Origin: Pseudomonadota bacterium
Lineage (GTDB): Bacteria > Pseudomonadota > Gammaproteobacteria > Burkholderiales > Rhodocyclaceae
NCBI GenBank assembly: GCA_018262235.1
Contig: JAGTRY010000045.1
Span: forward strand, 1 to 43,323
DNA: 43,323 nucleotides
Direction: 5' to 3'
Shown: positions 33,532 through 43,323 of the stretch, piece after piece
Position numbering within the stretch: the first letter of the stretch is position 1
Layout of the letters: each line of letters opens with the position of its first letter
Notes under the pieces: generated by a model
What the model was told of the DNA's origin: nothing
Databases searched by the model: none
Seen by the model: the letters and a program-made list of their open reading frames with translations, nothing else
Position numbers and translations under genes: made by a program

Positions 33532-35128
33532 GTGCTTGCAATGCCGGACTGAGCTTGAAGTGGATGCCTGGCTCGTCCTGAAGGCGATGCAACAGACCGG
33601 TTTCCCAGGAAATGTATTCACGCATGGCCTCTTCCATGCCGCTTTCCAGTTGATACGGCGAATACCAGGCATCCACCGGTGCCGAACGGTAGTGAGCATC
33701 GCTGGTGGTGACGGGGCCCGTCCTGTTGATCCACTCGGTATATCCGCCGTCCAGCCATTTGGCACGGAATCCTGCCGCGACAGCATCTGCTGCCGCAAAA
33801 CGCGCGAGATATTCATCGTCGGAAATGAAGACCAGGGTATGCGCGCGGTCCGTGTCGTCGAGCAATCTCGGGATATCACTGCGGATGAGGAACTGTGCCC
33901 CGGGAATGTGTCCGTCGCGATAGCGGCGGCTGTCCCGGCAGTCGAACAGGCGCAACCCCCGCAGATCCGGCGTGTGCAAGGCGGCCTGGATCATCGAAAC
34001 GCTGAGTAAAGGCGTCAGGCGGGGCTCTTTCAGCAGGACGCGCGGTGCGTCTCCGCTGACAAGGCGTTCAGGCTGAGGATTGCCCGGCAGATCGAAGACG
34101 TGGACGTCCCAACCCATCTGGGCAAGCCAGTGAGCGGTCATTGGAGCCTGGACGAGGTCGTCATCCACGAGCACGATGCGTGCGCCCCTCACGGGCGCAT
34201 AGACATCGGTGGACTGGATGAGCTGACCGCCCGGAGCGTTGAGGGCGCCTTTCAGATGGGCGGCGCGGTAGGCTTCCGGCAGGCGGACATCGAAGATATA
34301 GAGTGTGCGCGTACTGTCCTGCTCAAAACGGGCCAGCGTGGCGGCATCGATCAGCGCAACGCCGGCGCGCTGCATGGTGGCCAGAGCCCGTGCCCGCGCG
34401 GTGCGGCCGTCACGCGCCGGCAGCCATTCTGCGGAGGCGTGTGTCAGCGGCTGGCCGGTCAGGTACCAGCCCATGGTGCCATTCTCAAGCGCAAAGACCG
34501 GATTGGGGATGCCTGCGTCAATCAACGATTGGGCGCCGATGATGCTGCGCGTGCGCCCGGCGCAATGCACAACGACAGGCACGTTGGGGGCGACTGCTGC
34601 CGGCACGCGGCGTAACAGTTCAGCACCGGGGCAGGACAGGCTGCCGGGCATGCTGAACACCTGGGCTTCTTCGAAGGGGCGACTGTCGACGAGGAGATGC
34701 GGCTTCTTGCTGGCGCGCCACTGCAGCAAGGTCTCTGCAGTGATGCGCGGGGTGTGACGGACATGTTCCACGACTTCCCCGAAGGCTTTGCTTGGAACGT
34801 AGAGCCCGGAGAACAAGGGGAAACCTGCTGCTGCCCAGGCTGTATTGCCGCCTTCGAGCAGGCTGATGCGGCTGTAACCGCCTTCCGTCAGCAGCGTGGC
34901 GGCACGCTGGGCACGATCCGGCTGATCGTCGATGAGCACGATGGATACATCGCGACGCGGCAAGCGGCGGGGGGCTTCCAGTTCCAGCGCCGCGAGCGGG
35001 AGTGATGCGGCAAGGAGCAGATGCCCGTGCGCATAGATACCTTCATCGCGCACATCGAGGACGGCGATTTCATCAGGGGCAGCCAGCCACTTGTGGAGTG
35101 TTTGGGGCGTGATACGGTCGATAGGCAT
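33524..35128 (-). CDS. Multidomain (four-rhodanese) sulfurtransferase
   Basis: The protein is 534 residues with four rhodanese-like domains in tandem: about 8-115 (AVLDVRDEGIYAHGHL), 128-240 (LLVDSRPFEEAQVFSMPGSL), 265-370 (YIFDVRLPEAYRAAHLKGAL) and 385-490 (RLFDCRDSRRYRDGHIPGAQ). Only the second has a catalytic-loop cysteine (VVVHCAGRTRS); the others have aspartate- or serine-containing loops, so three domains are probably structural. It should transfer sulfane sulfur from thiosulfate or persulfides. It is first in a three-gene unit with the cysteine dioxygenase-like gene and DUF1847. Supply of sulfur to the neighbouring nitrogenase cluster is conceivable but unproven. Confidence 0.85.
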   Translation of the reverse strand: MPIDRITPQTLHKWLAAPDEIAVLDVRDEGIYAHGHLLLAASLPLAALELEAPRRLPRRDVSIVLIDDQPDRAQRAATLLTEGGYSRISLLEGGNTAWAAAGFPLFSGLYVPSKAFGEVVEHVRHTPRITAETLLQWRASKKPHLLVDSRPFEEAQVFSMPGSLSCPGAELLRRVPAAVAPNVPVVVHCAGRTRSIIGAQSLIDAGIPNPVFALENGTMGWYLTGQPLTHASAEWLPARDGRTARARALATMQRAGVALIDAATLARFEQDSTRTLYIFDVRLPEAYRAAHLKGALNAPGGQLIQSTDVYAPVRGARIVLVDDDLVQAPMTAHWLAQMGWDVHVFDLPGNPQPERLVSGDAPRVLLKEPRLTPLLSVSMIQAALHTPDLRGLRLFDCRDSRRYRDGHIPGAQFLIRSDIPRLLDDTDRAHTLVFISDDEYLARFAAADAVAAGFRAKWLDGGYTEWINRTGPVTTSDAHYRSAPVDAWYSPYQLESGMEEAMREYISWETGLLHRLQDEPGIHFKLSPALQAHE

Positions 35129-35328
35129 GCTCCCATTCTAAAAAGGCGCTGTAAACGTGACCAATCGCTTGTTGATATTGGCTGATATCAAATCGGTATC
35201 ACTGGTCTGTGCCGGCAGGGGGGCAGACCGATCCGTCGATCCGGTTTTCGTCACGAATTGTGTGGCGGATCTAAAGGGCTCAGGCAGACTTTACGAACGG
35301 ATCTTGTCCGGCGCGTTTCATGGACAAT

Positions 35329-36972
35329 TCATTTCGCATGGCGAAAATCCTTGTAGTCGAGTTTGTGCTTGAGCATGCGCAGTCGCAAGATCCTGCGGGT
35401 CAAGCCTAGCTGCCCCGCTGCGTCGGAAATATTGCCGTGATGCAGCTTGAGGGCATCGACGATCATCTCGTATTCGATGGCGGACAGGCGTGAATCAAGC
35501 GCCCCGAGTTCCGAAGCCTCATTCGTGTCAGGCACCTGCAGTGAAGGGGGCAGGTTGTAGCCATGGATGACGCCATCTTCGACCAGCAACATGGCTCGCT
35601 CGATCACGTTTTCAAGTTCGCGCACATTGCCCGGCCATTGATAACCCAAAAGCATGTTGAGCGCAGGCGTTGAAATCCGGTTGACGCTCATTCCCATCTC
35701 TGTCGAGAAGTGCTGCACGAAGTAGTCTGCCAGCGCGACGATGTCATTGCCCCGCTCGCGCAGTGGAGGGATGGTGATCGGAAAGACATTGAGCCGGTAG
35801 TACAGATCCTCACGGAAACTGCCATTCTCGACCATCTTGCGCAAATCCCGATTGGTGGCAGCCAGGATGCGGATATCAACCTGGATCGTGACGTTGCCAC
35901 CGACGCGTTCGAAGTTTTTCTCCTGCAGCACGCGCAGCAGCTTGGCCTGCATCGGCAATGAGAGCTCACCGATTTCGTCAAGGAAGATGGTGCCGCCGTC
36001 GGCCTCCTCAAAGCGGCCCCGGCGCAAGTTGGCCGCTCCCGTGAAAGCGCCGCGTTCGTGTCCGAACAGTTCGCTTTCAATCACGCTTTCCGGCAGTGCG
36101 GCACAGTTGAACTTGATGAATGGCCCTTTGTTTTGCTGCCCGTTGTAATGGATCGCGCTCGCCACCAATTCCTTGCCGACACCACTTTCGCCAAGGATCA
36201 ATACGGTGGTCTTGGTGCGGGTGACCCTTTCAATCAGGCGATAGACCTCCTGCATCGGTTTCGAGTTGCCGATGATGTTGGTCGGCTTGAACTTGGCTTG
36301 CAGGGCCAGTCGTAAGCGCCGGTTTTCGTCTTCCAGAGCGACTTTCTGGATGTTTTCGAGCAGGAACAGTTCTATCGATTGCGCCGTGGTCGCTGCCAGG
36401 ATGGAAAGGATCTCGACATCCAGACCAAGAAGCTGCGGGTTGTCATAGAGCCGTTCTGCGCTGATCGTTCCCATGATCTTCTTGCCCCGGTTGATCGGGA
36501 CACAGAGGAAGGACAGATCACGGTCTGCCGCGCTGTTGCGGCTCATCGTGCGGTTCAGGAAGGCAGGCTCCTCACTGATCTTCGGTACCACGATGGCTTG
36601 CCCGGTCTCGACGACCCGCCCGGTGATGCCTTCTCCGAGATAGTAGGTGCCGCGTGCCGCCTCTTCTTCGGTCAGTCCGAAGCTTTCGTATACGAATATC
36701 CGGCCGGATTCGGGCTCGAACAGGTTGACCATGCCGCGCACGACATTCATATGCCGATTCATTATCCTGAGCAGTGTCGTGAGGATGCCTCGCAAATCAC
36801 CGCACTCTGTCACCAGTCCGTTCAGTTCAGAGAGCAGGGGCAGCATGTCGACCCGGCATTCCCCGAAATTGCGTTCGCACAAGCGCTGCACGTTTCCTCG
36901 CGACAGTCCTTCGGATAGCGCAAAGGCTTCGATGTGCATGGCGCCACGATCTGATAAAGATGTACTCATCAT
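35329..36972 (-). CDS. anfA: AnfA, sigma-54-dependent activator of the Fe-only nitrogenase genes
   Basis: The protein is 547 residues from ATG 36972, chosen for the GAAGG ribosome site just upstream; a longer TTG-started frame to 37065 exists. It has a GAF sensor domain (about 40-200), an AAA+ domain with Walker A GESGVGKE, the sigma-54 contact loop GAFTGA and Walker B TIFLDEIGE, then a C-terminal Fis-type HTH (SDAAGQLGLTRRILRLRML). Two cysteines (32 and 39) precede the GAF domain; N-terminal cysteines matter for AnfA/VnfA activity in Azotobacter as I recall. It is divergent from anfHDGK and should bind the GTAC-type site in between. A perfect sigma-54 promoter lies about 440 bases upstream on its own strand. 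Confidence 0.9.
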   Translation of the reverse strand: MMSTSLSDRGAMHIEAFALSEGLSRGNVQRLCERNFGECRVDMLPLLSELNGLVTECGDLRGILTTLLRIMNRHMNVVRGMVNLFEPESGRIFVYESFGLTEEEAARGTYYLGEGITGRVVETGQAIVVPKISEEPAFLNRTMSRNSAADRDLSFLCVPINRGKKIMGTISAERLYDNPQLLGLDVEILSILAATTAQSIELFLLENIQKVALEDENRRLRLALQAKFKPTNIIGNSKPMQEVYRLIERVTRTKTTVLILGESGVGKELVASAIHYNGQQNKGPFIKFNCAALPESVIESELFGHERGAFTGAANLRRGRFEEADGGTIFLDEIGELSLPMQAKLLRVLQEKNFERVGGNVTIQVDIRILAATNRDLRKMVENGSFREDLYYRLNVFPITIPPLRERGNDIVALADYFVQHFSTEMGMSVNRISTPALNMLLGYQWPGNVRELENVIERAMLLVEDGVIHGYNLPPSLQVPDTNEASELGALDSRLSAIEYEMIVDALKLHHGNISDAAGQLGLTRRILRLRMLKHKLDYKDFRHAK

Positions 36973-37033
36973 TCCAACCTTCAGCGCATGGAGGCGCTGC
37001 CTGCTAAGTGTCTGAACCCGATTCACCCCGAAA

Positions 37034-37246
37034 CTATCGTTGAACCACCTGTACTGATCTTTCAAATCTCTTCTGCATGATTTTCAGGGGCTCCTGGATT
37101 TGTCGTGTATGACGTTGAAATCGATTGGCGGCCGCATTCAGGGATCCATACGTGTCGATGGCTTCCTGCAGCCAGCCCCGCTTGGCCGTCAGAAACACCC
37201 CCATGCTGCTGATGGTGATGCTGCTGTGAAACCTCACTGCTTCCAT
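37034..37246 (-). CDS. Small ModE-like winged-helix protein
   Basis: A 70-residue frame between the Mo-box and anfA, same strand as anfA and ending 61 bases before its start. It aligns by eye along its length with the N-terminal DNA-binding domain of ModE: GVFLTAKRGWLQEAIDTYGS followed by LNAAANRF corresponds to ModE RRISLLKHIALSGSISQGAK, and IMQKRFERSVQVVQR to its INEMNQL...ILVER. The recognition helix part (QRHTRQIQEPLK) is diverged. There is no molybdate-binding (Mop) domain. The ribosome site is weak, so it may be a relic or a poorly translated DNA-binding mini-protein. A role in Mo control of anfA is inferred from position. Confidence 0.45.
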   Translation of the reverse strand: MEAVRFHSSITISSMGVFLTAKRGWLQEAIDTYGSLNAAANRFQRHTRQIQEPLKIMQKRFERSVQVVQR

Positions 37247-37280
37247 TTTTCAAAAATCCAGGCAATGAAAGGAAAGGAAG

Positions 37281-37308
37281 ATCGCTATTACTCTATCTAT
37301 ATAACGAA
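37281..37308. promoter_or_regulatory. Mo-box: ModE operator upstream of anfA
   Basis: ATCGCTATTAC - N6 - TATATAACGAA. The known ModE consensus is ATCGCTATATA-N6-TATATAACGAT; only three of 22 arm positions differ, and spacing is exact. It lies downstream of the minus-strand sigma-54 promoter and 35 bases upstream of the ModE-like ORF, so Mo-loaded ModE could block leftward transcription toward anfA when molybdenum is plentiful. Confidence 0.75.
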
Positions 37309-37426
37309 CAATGCGCCATTCTCTTTGCTGATGTCTGTATCAAATGGACTGTTGGTTTGGCGGAGTCGTCTCTAAAAGCCTTTGATACAAGGCTTTCCGG
37401 ATGCCGGAAGTCTGCCTGTCAGAGAG

Positions 37427-37441
37427 GCAAAAGTAGTGCCA
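37427..37441 (-). promoter_or_regulatory. Sigma-54 promoter toward anfA
   Basis: On the minus strand the sequence is TGGCAC-N5-TTGC, a perfect -24/-12 element with GG and GC ten bases apart. Transcription would start near 37415 and run left through the Mo-box, the ModE-like ORF and anfA. Nitrogen-dependent activation by NtrC, NifA or AnfA is therefore expected. Confidence 0.75.
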
Positions 37442-37567
37442 GCTGCTCCGCGTAGGCTGGGGGTGGGTGAATCCCGCGAACCAGAGCGATTGCGCTCCGG
37501 CATGATGGATCGTGGCGTTTGACGCGTACCTGGCTTTGTTCAATTCGGTAGGAGGCCTCCGGTATTT

Positions 37568-37581
37568 GTACATTTTTGTAC
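37568..37581. promoter_or_regulatory. Candidate AnfA/VnfA-type enhancer GTAC-N6-GTAC
   Basis: GTAC ATTTTT GTAC lies 280 bases upstream of the anfH sigma-54 promoter and about 127 bases upstream of the anfA-side one. The GTAC-N6-GTAC form is the dyad reported for AnfA/VnfA binding in Azotobacter, as I recall it. A further GTAC is at 37526-37529. Confidence 0.65.
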
Positions 37582-37723
37582 GGACGCGTTTGGAAGCGTC
37601 CGGCAGTCCTGACGCGGCACGGATTTTCCTGACGGAAGCCGATGCGCAGGACGACCCGTTGCCGCTTTGACGTTTGTGTCCATTCTTTCCTGCAAAGTTT
37701 CCAATCCGTGATTTTTCACGTGA

Positions 37724-40401
<2,678 letters not shown>

Positions 40402-40412
40402 GGAGCCTGAGC

Positions 40413-40766
40413 ATGGAGCAAGTAATGAATCAGCGCATGGAACAACTGCTCGACCACATCATGAAGAAATGTTTGTGGCAGTTCCATTCGCGTGCCTGGG
40501 ACCGCGAACGGCAGAACCGCGAAATCATTGGTTGGGCCGGAAGGGTTCTTCTCGGCGAATGTGATGCAACGCCGCCGGACCCGCTTGACCGCTGCCATTG
40601 GGTAGATGGCGTGGCGCTGGTGCGGGCCTGGCGGGAACGCTTCCCGTGGATCAATACGCTCGCGGTCGATGAGATCCGCGCCCTGATGGAATCGTTGCAT
40701 GCACGCCTCGATTTCCTCACCCGCACCGGCTCGCTCAATGCAGAGCTGACCGACCCGCATTACTAA
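40413..40766 (+). CDS. anfG: Fe-only nitrogenase delta subunit (AnfG)
   Basis: The protein is 117 residues from ATG 40413, after AGGAGC. The delta subunit exists only in alternative (V and Fe-only) nitrogenases. Conserved parts are MKKCLWQFHSRAWDRERQN, DRCHWVDGVALV, RFPWINTL, EIRALMESLHARLDFLT and the end SLNAELTDPHY. It binds the outer face of AnfD. It begins 11 bases after anfD and is followed 11 bases later by anfK, so all three are one unit. Confidence 0.96.
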   Translation: MEQVMNQRMEQLLDHIMKKCLWQFHSRAWDRERQNREIIGWAGRVLLGECDATPPDPLDRCHWVDGVALVRAWRERFPWINTLAVDEIRALMESLHARLDFLTRTGSLNAELTDPHY

Positions 40767-40777
40767 GGAGTATCCCC

Positions 40778-42166
40778 ATGAGTTGCGAATTGCTACAGAA
40801 AGAGCGCACCGGTGTGATCAACCCGATCTTCACCTGCCAGCCGGCGGGCGCGCAATACGCCAGTATCGGCATCCGCGAATGTATCGGCATCGTTCACGGC
40901 GGGCAGGGGTGTGTGATGTTCGTGCGCCTGTTGATCTCCCAGCATCTGAAGGAAAGTTTCGAAATCGCTTCCTCCTCCCTGCATGAAGACGCTGCCGTAT
41001 TCGGTGCCTGCCATCGTGTGGAAGAGGGCGTGGATGTGCTGCTGATGCGTTACCCGGATGTGAAGGTGATTCCCATCATCAGTACCTGCTCGACCGAGAT
41101 CATTGGTGATGACATCGACGGCGTGGTGCGCAAGCTCAACGAAGAACTGCTCCCGACCAAGTATCCCGGCCGTGAAGTACACCTGATCCCGATCCACACG
41201 CCGAGCTTTGTGGGCAGCATGGTCAACGGCTATGACGTTGCCGTGCGCGACTTCGTGAAGTACTTTGCCACCAAGGGTGAACCGAACGGCAAGCTCAATC
41301 TCATCACCGGCTGGGTGAACCCGGGAGATGTGAGTGCGCTCAAGCACCTGCTGGCCGAGATGGAAGTCGATGCGACCGTGCTCTTCGAGATCGAAAGTTT
41401 CGATTCGCCGACGATGCCGGATGGCAATCATGTCTCGCATGGCGACACCACCATCGAAGATCTGCAAGGTACGGCCAATGCCATTGGCACGCTGGCGCTG
41501 AACCGGTATGAAGGCGCCAAGGCGGCGAAGTACCTCGAAGAAAAATTCGCGGTGCCCGCTGTGATCGGCCCGACGCCGGTCGGCATCCGCAACACTGATG
41601 CTTTCCTGGCCCGGGTGAAGGAGATGACCGGCAAGCCGATCCCGCGCTCGCTGGTGATCGAACGCGGGATTGCCATCGACGCGCTGACCGATCTGGTGCA
41701 CATGCATCTGGCCGACAAGCGCGTGGCGATCTACGCCAACCCGGATCTGGCCATTGCGCTGACCGAGTTCTGTCTGGATCTCGAAATGAAGCCTTTGGTC
41801 GTGTTGCTCGGCGATGACAATCCCTTCTACGAGGATGACCCGCGTATCAAGCGCCTGCGCGAAAACGTCGACTTCCCGATGGAGATCATCACCAACGCCG
41901 ACTTCTGGGAACTCGAAGACCGCATCAAGAACCGCGGGCTGGAGCTGGATCTGATCCTGGGACACTCCAAGGGACGTTTCATCTCCATCGACTACAACAT
42001 CCCGATGGTGCGCGTGGGCTTCCCGACCTATGACCGGGCCGGCATCTTCCGTCACCCGGTGGTCGGCTATGCCGGTGCGATCTACCTGGCCGAACAGATG
42101 GCCAATGCGATCTTCACCGACATGGAGCACAAGAAGAACAAAGAGTGGATTCTCAACGTCTGGTGA
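40778..42166 (+). CDS. anfK: Fe-only nitrogenase beta subunit (AnfK)
   Basis: The protein is 462 residues from ATG 40778 after AAGGAG. P-cluster cysteines are Cys20 (FTCQPAGAQYASIG), Cys45 (GGQGCVMFVR) and Cys104 (ISTCSTEIIGDDI). It lacks the long N-terminal extension of NifK, as expected for AnfK/VnfK. It shares the P-cluster with AnfD. Gene order HDGK and intact motifs indicate a working enzyme, provided that cofactor biosynthesis (nifB and others, not in this window) is present elsewhere. Confidence 0.97.
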   Translation: MSCELLQKERTGVINPIFTCQPAGAQYASIGIRECIGIVHGGQGCVMFVRLLISQHLKESFEIASSSLHEDAAVFGACHRVEEGVDVLLMRYPDVKVIPIISTCSTEIIGDDIDGVVRKLNEELLPTKYPGREVHLIPIHTPSFVGSMVNGYDVAVRDFVKYFATKGEPNGKLNLITGWVNPGDVSALKHLLAEMEVDATVLFEIESFDSPTMPDGNHVSHGDTTIEDLQGTANAIGTLALNRYEGAKAAKYLEEKFAVPAVIGPTPVGIRNTDAFLARVKEMTGKPIPRSLVIERGIAIDALTDLVHMHLADKRVAIYANPDLAIALTEFCLDLEMKPLVVLLGDDNPFYEDDPRIKRLRENVDFPMEIITNADFWELEDRIKNRGLELDLILGHSKGRFISIDYNIPMVRVGFPTYDRAGIFRHPVVGYAGAIYLAEQMANAIFTDMEHKKNKEWILNVW

Positions 42167-42180
42167 TCGATGTGTGACTT

Positions 42181-42210
42181 GCGGGCCACGTTGGGTTCGT
42201 GGCCCGCTTT
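42181..42210 (+). terminator. Hairpin between anfK and anfO, terminator or attenuator
   Basis: GCGGGCCACG (42181-42190), a seven-base loop and CGTGGCCCGC (42198-42207) followed by TTT form a perfect ten-base stem 15 bases after anfK. The short T run suggests partial termination, lowering anfO relative to the structural genes. Confidence 0.75.
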
Positions 42211-42228
42211 CTCGACAGGAGAGCGGTA

Positions 42229-42927
42229 ATGAAGATAGCAGCTTATCTGAATGCACATGGCGAGCTCACCTCGCTGCATTCCGGCGGAATGTTTCGCCTT
42301 TACCAGAAAACTTCCAGTGGCTGGGTGTCTGAACGCGATGTGGCGGTTCCTTTTCATGAAGGCATGGCGCTGGGAGATCTGGTGGCTGGCCTGCATGAAG
42401 CCATCAACCGGCTCGGGGAATGTCGCGTGGCGCTGCTGGTCGAATTGCGCGGCATGCTCAAGGTCTTGCTCGAAGAGCGTGGTCTGCGCACCTGGAAGTC
42501 TTCCGGGAGCCTTTCCGAGCAGCTTGATCATGTTGCGGTACAGGAACTGGAACTGGCGAAACAGCCAGTCAAGCACTGTGCGATCTTCATGCCGACCTGC
42601 GTAGGCGATCCACAGGATGCGCATTATTTCGTCGATCTGGTCGATATTCTGAGCAAGGCGCCTCACCCGGCTTCGCGTGATGTGCTGTTGCCTTTCCTGC
42701 AGGCGGGGCCGTTCCGTTTGCTGGAAATCCGTTGCGATCACATGCCGCGCTGGTTTGAAGGCGCCGTGAAGACCATGGGGCTGGATTACAGCGTGAGCGA
42801 AGAAGATGCTGAAGGCATTTTCACGATTGCAGTGAATCTGGATCCGGACCAGGCGGCCGGGCGTTCGATGGCGACTTATACCGCCTGCGCGAACAGCAGT
42901 CGCCATCATGGCTGTTCAGGTTGTTAG
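42229..42927 (+). CDS. anfO: Fe-only nitrogenase accessory protein AnfO
   Basis: The protein is 232 residues from ATG 42229, which follows ACAGGAGAG; an in-frame extension upstream would run into the hairpin. It starts MKIAAYLNAHGELTSLHSGG, has a central VGDPQDAHYFVDLVDILSK region and ends in a cysteine/histidine tail (NSSRHHGCSGC) that could hold metal. AnfO is found only with anf genes and is needed for nitrogen fixation by the Fe-only enzyme; its exact step is not known. Confidence 0.88.
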   Translation: MKIAAYLNAHGELTSLHSGGMFRLYQKTSSGWVSERDVAVPFHEGMALGDLVAGLHEAINRLGECRVALLVELRGMLKVLLEERGLRTWKSSGSLSEQLDHVAVQELELAKQPVKHCAIFMPTCVGDPQDAHYFVDLVDILSKAPHPASRDVLLPFLQAGPFRLLEIRCDHMPRWFEGAVKTMGLDYSVSEEDAEGIFTIAVNLDPDQAAGRSMATYTACANSSRHHGCSGC

Positions 42928-42941
42928 GCAGGAGAAACCCG

Positions 42942-43323
42942 ATGTCATCTTTGCAAGAACGCCTTGCTGCTGCCCCGCAAACCATCAAGTTCGGAGCATC
43001 AGAGCACATGTCGAAACTGTTTGAATCCGACGCCCAGCGTTTTGCCCGTAACCTCGATGAAGCGATTGCTTACCATCGCCGGGCGCGCCTGTTCCGGCAG
43101 GACGGGATGCGGGTGAGTCTGGTGTTCAATGTGGCCTCGATCGCCATTGAATGCTATCTGATTGCTCTGTGTGCATATTTCCGGGACATGCCCTTCAATC
43201 ATAGCTACGGCAATCTGGTCGACGATGTCGAGCGCTTGATGAGCTTTCCGCCTTTATTGGCGCAGCGTATCCGGGCGCTGGACAAGATCTTCGGCATCTG
43301 TTCACTGGATGACTATCACCATG
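42942..43323 (+). CDS. anfR: AnfR-like protein, 3' end beyond the window
   Basis: The frame is open from ATG 42942 to the window end (127 residues so far) and follows anfO by 14 bases with GGAGAAA upstream. The sequence is helical: SDAQRFARNLDEAIAYHRR, then VSLVFNVASIAIECYLIALC, NHSYGNLVDDVERL, resembling HEPN-like small helical proteins. Position after anfO matches anfR in other Anf clusters, from which the name is taken; I could not confirm the family by motif. Confidence 0.55.
   Translation, partial: MSSLQERLAAAPQTIKFGASEHMSKLFESDAQRFARNLDEAIAYHRRARLFRQDGMRVSLVFNVASIAIECYLIALCAYFRDMPFNHSYGNLVDDVERLMSFPPLLAQRIRALDKIFGICSLDDYHH

Overview
The window looks like a chromosome segment of a betaproteobacterium, most likely Rhodocyclales (Dechloromonas/Azonexus-like). 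The reasons are a GC-rich backbone, a Bug-type tripartite tricarboxylate transporter, and an iron-only (Anf) nitrogenase cluster. This assignment is inferred from gene content, not from a database search.

Left part (1-7745): the 3' end of an RHS/YD-repeat polymorphic toxin gene with a low-GC tip cut by an in-frame TGA and a small downstream membrane protein (possible immunity partner). Next come two type II/IV pseudopilin genes (the second frameshifted), a lipoprotein-like rhodanese lacking its cysteine, and an exported transglutaminase-like protein. A decayed IS5-family transposase, a decayed coiled-coil ORF, a tyrosine integrase and a 3' fragment of tRNA-Leu(UAG) follow. The last two look like the edge of an integrated island extending leftward.

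Middle (7808-24329): a family-9 pectate lyase stands divergent from a complete-looking type I-F CRISPR-Cas locus: cas1, cas2-3, csy1, csy2, csy3, csy4, a leader and a 64-repeat/63-spacer array. Three things are unusual. A hipBA toxin-antitoxin pair with its own promoter sits inside the cas operon. csy2 (cas5f) is split by a frameshift with about 26 residues missing. The distal end of the array is interrupted by an IS200-type element, with two further repeats and degenerate repeats beyond it.

Right-middle (24363-35128, all minus strand): a catabolic operon under a LysR regulator carries TctC, an alpha/beta hydrolase, a PLP C-S lyase of the MetC type, RidA, a second hydrolase, TctB and TctA. 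The logic suggests uptake of an organic acid or S-conjugate, C-S cleavage and detoxification of the enamine product. A separate sulfur operon follows: a four-domain rhodanese, a cysteine dioxygenase-like cupin and a DUF1847 protein.

Right end (35329-43323): the Fe-only nitrogenase system, with AnfA regulator divergent from anfHDGKO and a partial anfR-like gene. The divergent region is rich in control elements: a perfect minus-strand sigma-54 promoter, a Mo-box (ModE operator), a small ModE-like winged-helix ORF, a GTAC-N6-GTAC enhancer-type site and a plus-strand sigma-54 promoter before anfH. Together they show a molybdenum- and AnfA-controlled alternative nitrogenase, with a previously unremarked ModE-like mini-gene as the most novel regulatory part.
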